64,000 nt of DNA, from positions 19,440-83,439 of the forward strand of contig CAKSQF010000011.1 in assembly GCA_934486825.1 (NCBI GenBank), written 5' to 3'. Made by a program: the position numbers and the translations under genes. Source of the DNA: an uncultured Eubacteriales bacterium. GTDB taxonomy: Bacteria > Bacillota > Clostridia > Oscillospirales > CAG-272. Positions 59,405 through 64,000 of the stretch are shown here, one piece after another. Under the pieces are notes generated by a model. It made no database searches and was not told the origin of the DNA. It worked only from the letters and a program-made list of their open reading frames with translations. Positions within the stretch are counted from its first letter, which is position 1. Each line of letters begins with the position of its first letter.

Positions 59405-62400
59405 GAGTTTGCCATTTCCTTCAGCAGTGCCGTGGCAAAGTCGGAGACATCGATGGCTTCAAGCTTTGAAATAATTCTGTCGGTCTCTTCTTCGTCGCCG
59501 CCGAGAAGTGACGCAAATCCGAGGAGTTGACAGCCGGCGAGCGTATGTGCCTTCACAATGTCGTATGAGAAGGGCGAATATGCGGGAGCGCCTACACCGT
59601 AATAGTCGTTGACTGCGGCGTTTCTGATCTTGTCGTTTCCGATTCTGCGAAGATCGTTTGCAAGGTCGGCACATTCCTCGTTTTTACCGAGTCTGCTCAG
59701 CGCAAGACACTGGAAATAGCTGTGGATTGTGGGCGAGCCGTTTGTGGACAGCGCGAGCAGATTGTACTTTTCCGCATTTTCGCTGTCGCCGAGCGCTTTA
59801 TAGCATGTTGCCAGCGAATAGTAAATCGGAGCGTCGTTTACAAAATAGTTCTTTTCCTCTCCGTAGTTTTCGGGGAAGGTCAGACCGTCATTCAGGACAG
59901 CGATTGCCTTTTCGTAGTCGCCCGCGTCGATAAGCTTTTTTCCCATGAGAAAATGCAGCCATGCATGGTGCTGGGTAAGATATCCCTCACCGCCCTCATA
60001 GGTATGGAAGCGGTGGGAAGCAAGGACGCTGTTTGCCTTGTCGTAATCGCCCTTTACGGTGTAAAGAACCGAGAGCGCAAGCGTGCAGTCATCGCGTGAG
60101 AAGGTCAGCTCGGGATGCGACTCGTAGAATGCAAGCCTTTCATCCGTCGGAAGGTTGAGATTTTTGTAGAGCATTGTAAGCTCAAAGAAAATACGGTTGC
60201 TGTCGGGCATAAGCTCAAATGCTTTTTCAAGGTGGACGCGTGCGCCTTCGGGATCGGACAGATGATCGTACAGCCCGAGAGACAGACAACGGTGCGCGGG
60301 AGCAAACGAATCGTCGGCATCGACAGAACGTCTGAAATAATCGCAGGCAACTTCGTAACGCTCAAAATTGTAGAGCAGACAGCCGAGATAGTAGTGCGCT
60401 CTTGCGCTTGCCGCATACGAAAGAACCACGATGCTTTCGGTTCTTGACGGGAATTCGCACTGCCAGTCGCAGGCATCGGCTTTTTTGATCTCGCGGGCAG
60501 CATCATCCGACCTGCCGAGCTTGCCGTAGATGTATGCGAGGTAGTAGTGCTTCATTGCACGCTCTTCGCAGCCTTCAAGAATCGACTTTGCTTTTTCGTA
60601 CAGACCGAATTCGCAAAGCTCGATAACAAGGTCTATTGCGTTTTTCTCCTTGTTCATATCCTCAAAGAAGAGGGGATAAAGCTCTGTGATCTTTTCGTTT
60701 GCGGCAGTCTCGTCCCCGCGAAGCTGACCGAGCGCATAGATCGCACGCAGATTTTTCGGATCGGTTTCGAGGCAAAGACCAAGAAATTCGATCGCTTTTT
60801 CGGTATCATTTCTGAGCGATTCGATCTTTGCAAGCAGATAATAGCCGGGTGAGCGCAACGGATAGCTCCAGATCGACGCATACGCGTCGTCGTATGCCGC
60901 ATCGTATTCGCCCTTGCAGAAGTGAGCGAGAGCACGTTTGTAGTACGGCTCGGTATCGTAAGGATTTGCGTTGCGGATTGTAAGACGCTCTATTGCCTTT
61001 GAGTAATAACCGAGCGCACCGTCGAAGTCGCCTGTTTCAAGGGCGATGTCGCCCATTGCCTTGTTGCACCTGACATCATATTCGTCGCGGCGGAGAGCCT
61101 CACGGAAATAGTCCTCGGGACGGTATGCAAAGTGCTTGTACTGACGCAGATGTATGCCGTTGAGATAAAGCTCTTCGTTTGTCTTTATCGTTTCGGGAGC
61201 CGCGGCGGGGAGCCTCGGATCGATCGGCTTTTTGCCGCCTCTCTTTACGGGAGTGTAGGATACGAACGGTTTTCCGTCGCAGTCATATGCGGTGAGCGTC
61301 AGACCGGAGAAGTCCGCATCCGAGGTGAAGGTTGCCTCAAAGGTCTTTTCGGGTGAAATGTCCGCAACTGCTTCGTATACGACGTTTTTGTCGGAATCGG
61401 TAACCTTAATGCGGCAGTCTTTTCTGTCACAGGTCGAATAAATGCCGATGTATATGCCGTCCGATCTCTTTTCGATGTTGCATGCACCCTCTTTGGTTGC
61501 ATTTTTGATTTCGCCGATGTCTTTCACGGGATACCAGTACTGCTCAAAGCATTTCGTTTCGTAAGGAGCAATCCATGTGAAATCGGGCTGGTTGTCGGTG
61601 TAGCAGCCGGTCATAAGCTCAACATACTGACTGCCGTCATCGGTCAGATTCGAACACCATTTGGCGCCGAATTTGCCGCTGCCCCACGTCCAGAGCTTTT
61701 TGCCGGGAGCAATGTGGTGGTCGGCGACCGTTACGATACCGCATTTTCTGCCTGCGTCATAGCCGCTGACGAAATCCATGTCCGACTGTCCGCGGGCGAC
61801 CATGAAGGATGACGGAACCTTTATTTCGCAGTTGTTGTGGATGTCGGTGCCCTTTCCGTAGTCAAACGGACGCGCCGTGTGGTATACTCCCTTGGCTACC
61901 GGCCATTCGAGAACCGCTCTGCGGTCATGATCGTTGACATATTCGACATCGGGCGGGAAGACCACCTTGTAATCGTCGTTTATCTCAACAGCCATGTTTG
62001 CCCACCACATGAACGGGTGAGGAACGGGGGTCGAGTTGTAGACGGTAACCGATGCCTTTATGTATGAATGTTTGTCATCGACCGATATGGCAACGGCGCC
62101 TTTCATGTGGCAGAGCGGATCGGTCTCTCCCATGTATGCGGTCGATACTCCGTCTTTTTCTTCAATGCGGGCAGATAAAGGCATGAAGGTCGTGGGTCTG
62201 TGATGCTGGGGCCAGTTGAATTCGATTCCGCCGGATACCCACGGACCCGCAAGACCGACCATTGCAGGCTTTATCACCTTGTTGTTGTATATGAAGTCGT
62301 AGTCTGCGGTCTTGTCATACGCGCTGTGGATTTTGCCGCCGATCTCGGGCAGAAGGAGAGTGCGTATGTACTTGTTTTCGATTATGATGCCGTCGTATTC

Positions 62401-62562
62401 GACATCCTTTTTTGTGTCGGATATCGATGTGGAATAAGGGATCGGATAAATTCTTCCGGATGCGCCCTGATAGGGCCTTTTTTCAAAGAATATCGGAAGT
62501 GATTCGGGCTTTCCGACCGAATATGTCGGTAATTTGACTTTTTTTCTTGTTATCTTGCTCAT
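59401..62562 (-). CDS. DUF5107 domain protein with TPR repeats
   Basis: 1053 residues. The N-terminal DUF5107 region (about 30-345) has a mutarotase-like look: ENKYIRTLLLPEIGGKIHSA, GGIEFNWPQHHRPTTF, PFMWWANMAVEIND and LWTWGSGKFG. A short beta domain follows (about 350-440), and then about 600 residues of TPR helices (ALRRDEYDVRCNKAMGDIAL and many similar units). No signal peptide. DUF5107 proteins are found with sugar-processing genes in gut bacteria; catalysis is unproven. Coupled to the mutarotase gene that follows. Confidence 0.88.
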   Translation of the reverse strand: MSKITRKKVKLPTYSVGKPESLPIFFEKRPYQGASGRIYPIPYSTSISDTKKDVEYDGIIIENKYIRTLLLPEIGGKIHSAYDKTADYDFIYNNKVIKPAMVGLAGPWVSGGIEFNWPQHHRPTTFMPLSARIEEKDGVSTAYMGETDPLCHMKGAVAISVDDKHSYIKASVTVYNSTPVPHPFMWWANMAVEINDDYKVVFPPDVEYVNDHDRRAVLEWPVAKGVYHTARPFDYGKGTDIHNNCEIKVPSSFMVARGQSDMDFVSGYDAGRKCGIVTVADHHIAPGKKLWTWGSGKFGAKWCSNLTDDGSQYVELMTGCYTDNQPDFTWIAPYETKCFEQYWYPVKDIGEIKNATKEGACNIEKRSDGIYIGIYSTCDRKDCRIKVTDSDKNVVYEAVADISPEKTFEATFTSDADFSGLTLTAYDCDGKPFVSYTPVKRGGKKPIDPRLPAAAPETIKTNEELYLNGIHLRQYKHFAYRPEDYFREALRRDEYDVRCNKAMGDIALETGDFDGALGYYSKAIERLTIRNANPYDTEPYYKRALAHFCKGEYDAAYDDAYASIWSYPLRSPGYYLLAKIESLRNDTEKAIEFLGLCLETDPKNLRAIYALGQLRGDETAANEKITELYPLFFEDMNKEKNAIDLVIELCEFGLYEKAKSILEGCEERAMKHYYLAYIYGKLGRSDDAAREIKKADACDWQCEFPSRTESIVVLSYAASARAHYYLGCLLYNFERYEVACDYFRRSVDADDSFAPAHRCLSLGLYDHLSDPEGARVHLEKAFELMPDSNRIFFELTMLYKNLNLPTDERLAFYESHPELTFSRDDCTLALSVLYTVKGDYDKANSVLASHRFHTYEGGEGYLTQHHAWLHFLMGKKLIDAGDYEKAIAVLNDGLTFPENYGEEKNYFVNDAPIYYSLATCYKALGDSENAEKYNLLALSTNGSPTIHSYFQCLALSRLGKNEECADLANDLRRIGNDKIRNAAVNDYYGVGAPAYSPFSYDIVKAHTLAGCQLLGFASLLGGDEEETDRIISKLEAIDVSDFATALLKEMANS

Positions 62563-62651
62563 TGAATAAACCGTGCCTTTCAGTTTTCAAAGATAATGTG
62601 GGCAGAGTCATGAGGGTCGGACCCGGGATGTGATTTGTTCCGTCACTCAAA

Positions 62652-62688
62652 ATACCGCCTGTGATAATTCTATCACGGGCGGCATTTT
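62652..62688 (-). terminator. terminator of the sensor-regulator gene
   Basis: A 13-15-bp stem with one wobble and loop GAAT (minus strand reads GCCGCCCGTGATA ... TATCACAGGCGG) followed by TATTTT, 26 bases after the stop codon. No gene or clear promoter is seen in 62563-62713 otherwise. Confidence 0.75.
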
Positions 62689-62713
62689 TATTCAACACAA
62701 TTTTGCGAGAGGA

Positions 62714-63808
62714 TTATTCATTTTTGGTTGTACCGTTTTCGGGAAAATGCAGACCGTAGCGTCTGATAAGCGCAATAAGGTCTTTTTTTGACAGGACATT
62801 TGCATTGTGAAGCATCGCGCGGATACGGTATTTTACCGTGTTTGACGCAAGAAATCTTTCTTCTGCGACCTGCTCATAGGATTTTCCCGACATTATGTCG
62901 TCGAGAATCACAAGATCGGTTGCATCACATTCGATCAGCATCCGGTCAAGGTCCTCGACCTCCATTATGTATTTGTCACCGTAAAAGTCCACGGATTGAT
63001 TGCTGTATATGATTTCGCTTCTGATCGGGAAATTCTTGTTGCTGATCGTTTCCCCGCCGATCCTTATGTCCATGTCGATTGTCATGGTCGTTGAGCTTAT
63101 TTCCTCGCATTTTGACAGGAAAAGATACATTTCGGCAAGGCGTACACCCGCCTCGTAATAGTTTATCACGGTGGTCGGATGCGGGTCGTCGATGTATCCT
63201 GAAAGCGTAAGTCCCGCACAGCTGCACATCCTGCGCCCTTCGAGAAGCTTTTTGTAATATGTCCGGAGAATCATCGCAACTCCGTCGTTACTGCATACAA
63301 TGTTCGTTATGTCCGAGCATTCCCTTTCGAATTCTTCGATGCACGCCTTTACGTCCCCGTGACTCTTGAAGACGCGGCAGGCGTAACCGAGCTCCTTTGC
63401 CGCGTGATTGACGCCGATAAGCTTCAGCTTGTCGGGCAGGGAATCGCTGTTGTAGCCGAGGAACGCGATCTTTCCGGGATTGTCCGATGCAATGTAGTTT
63501 GTAAGCTGATACATCGTTTTTGTGTAGGTGAGCGTTATACAGCTGTACTGATACATTGTGTCAATGTATTGAAATCCGAAGAGAAGCGGATGTATTCCGC
63601 GCGAATTGAACAGCTCGATCATGCTTGTGGCAAAATTCAGCGACGCACAGATCAGAACGACAATGCGCGCGTCACCCGGTATGTCATCCGGATTGTTGTA
63701 TATTTTGTATGCAACTCTTTTTTTGCGCAGAACCGACGAAATTCCGTCGAGAACAAGCGCGGCACGGTTGTTGCCGGTATAGCTCTCTTCCATAAAAATA
63801 TGTACCAT
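62714..63808 (-). CDS. transcriptional regulator: periplasmic-binding-like sensor with C-terminal HTH
   Basis: 364 residues from ATG 63808 (GGAGG five bases upstream; the frame is open to 63889 across the promoter). Residues about 10-230 look like a LacI/periplasmic-binding sensor (ALVLDGISSVLRKK, GKIAFLGYNSDS, IVCSNDGVAM, TVINYYEAG). The C-terminal 60 residues hold a LuxR-like helix-turn-helix: MSGKSYEQVAEERF, NTVKYRIRAMLHNA. This order is the reverse of LacI proteins. It probably senses a sugar and controls the DUF5107 and mutarotase genes. Confidence 0.8.
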   Translation of the reverse strand: MVHIFMEESYTGNNRAALVLDGISSVLRKKRVAYKIYNNPDDIPGDARIVVLICASLNFATSMIELFNSRGIHPLLFGFQYIDTMYQYSCITLTYTKTMYQLTNYIASDNPGKIAFLGYNSDSLPDKLKLIGVNHAAKELGYACRVFKSHGDVKACIEEFERECSDITNIVCSNDGVAMILRTYYKKLLEGRRMCSCAGLTLSGYIDDPHPTTVINYYEAGVRLAEMYLFLSKCEEISSTTMTIDMDIRIGGETISNKNFPIRSEIIYSNQSVDFYGDKYIMEVEDLDRMLIECDATDLVILDDIMSGKSYEQVAEERFLASNTVKYRIRAMLHNANVLSKKDLIALIRRYGLHFPENGTTKNE

Positions 63809-63848
63809 TACTGCCTCCGAAAGCCGGACATACGGCTTTACACAGTTT

Positions 63849-63877
63849 AGTTTACCACATAACCGATTGTTTTTCAA
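63849..63877 (-). promoter_or_regulatory. promoter of the sensor-regulator gene
   Basis: Minus strand TTGAAA (63872-63877), 17 bases, TAAACT (63849-63854). AGTTTA is repeated at 63844-63849. Confidence 0.7.
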
Positions 63878-63907
63878 CCCTTTTTGCAAAAAAAGAATGC
63901 GGCATTT

Positions 63908-63946
63908 GCTTCCTTCTCATAAGGATGAATTATGAGAAACAGAAGC
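63908..63946. repeat. inverted repeat upstream of the sensor-regulator promoter
   Basis: TTCTCATAA (63914-63922) and TTATGAGAA (63930-63938) are perfect complements with a 7-base spacer; flanking GCTTC and GAAGC extend the symmetry. A candidate operator for the nearby regulator or a hairpin. Confidence 0.45.
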
Positions 63947-63957
63947 AATCGGGCGGG

Positions 63958-63995
63958 AAGGACGAACAGTTTCGGCTGTTCGTCCTTTTCGTTTT
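63958..63995. terminator. terminator near the window edge
   Basis: AAGGACGAACAG and CTGTTCGTCCTT form a perfect 12-bp stem with a TTTCGG loop, then TTCGTTTT. The gene served lies outside the window or on the far side. Confidence 0.8.
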
Positions 63996-64000
63996 GCGAA

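Overview
The window is a chromosomal segment of an anaerobic, moderate-GC Firmicute, most likely an uncultured gut Clostridia (Oscillospirales-like). Pointers are a clostridial pyruvate:ferredoxin oxidoreductase, Rex, DnaD with a DnaC-type loader, a SpoIID relative, lipobox lipoproteins, GGAGG ribosome-binding sites and TTGACA/TATAAT promoters. I cannot place it to genus. There is no phage, insertion sequence, integrase or CRISPR array, so this is mainly core genome with a few accessory islands.

Layout. 1-3555 (minus): glucuronate catabolism (uxuA, SDR-type fructuronate reductase, eda, KDG kinase cut by the window edge), behind a phosphoribosyltransferase gene. 3681-7712: a solute-binding lipoprotein and a divergent HExxH lipoprotein around a shared promoter region. 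7851-8115: tRNA-Gly, -Arg and -His. 8309-12739: a PflX-type radical SAM protein, dCMP deaminase, rimI, tsaD and two membrane proteins. 12740-15772: a cluster of DnaA-box-like sites, then rex, dnaD and dnaC. 15788-24444: pgeF, then a Gld-type ABC system (ATPase, permease, two GldG-like proteins, a DUF4340 protein and a PrsA/SurA-like lipoprotein). 24550-28434: the UPF0237/UPF0210 pair, a SpoIID-like lipoprotein and galM. 28559-32234: HtrA with a two-component system.

32269-35050 (minus): an RnfC/RnfD pair without the other Rnf subunits, overlapping a phosphopantetheinyl transferase gene. 35176-36474: tRNA-Met, tRNA-Glu, a DUF5131 gene and a broken acetyltransferase. 36530-45381 (minus): pyruvate:ferredoxin oxidoreductase, then thiI at the end of an operon of two tandem SGNH esterase lipoproteins and a transglutaminase-like lipoprotein. 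45559-50991: U32 peptidase, Maf, Nth, CinA-C, a GpsA-like dehydrogenase and a Thr-rich anchored protein. 51036-53886: rpsO with a structured leader, then pnp. 53994-58392: an SLC13-like permease, two unknowns and a VTT-membrane/HAD-phosphatase fusion. 58448-63808 (minus): a mutarotase, a DUF5107-TPR protein and a sensor regulator with a C-terminal HTH.

The accessory candidates I find most interesting are the reduced RnfC-RnfD locus with its repeated operator-like sites, the VTT-HAD fusion, the DnaA-box-like cluster ahead of rex-dnaD-dnaC, and the Gld-type operon with a duplicated GldG.
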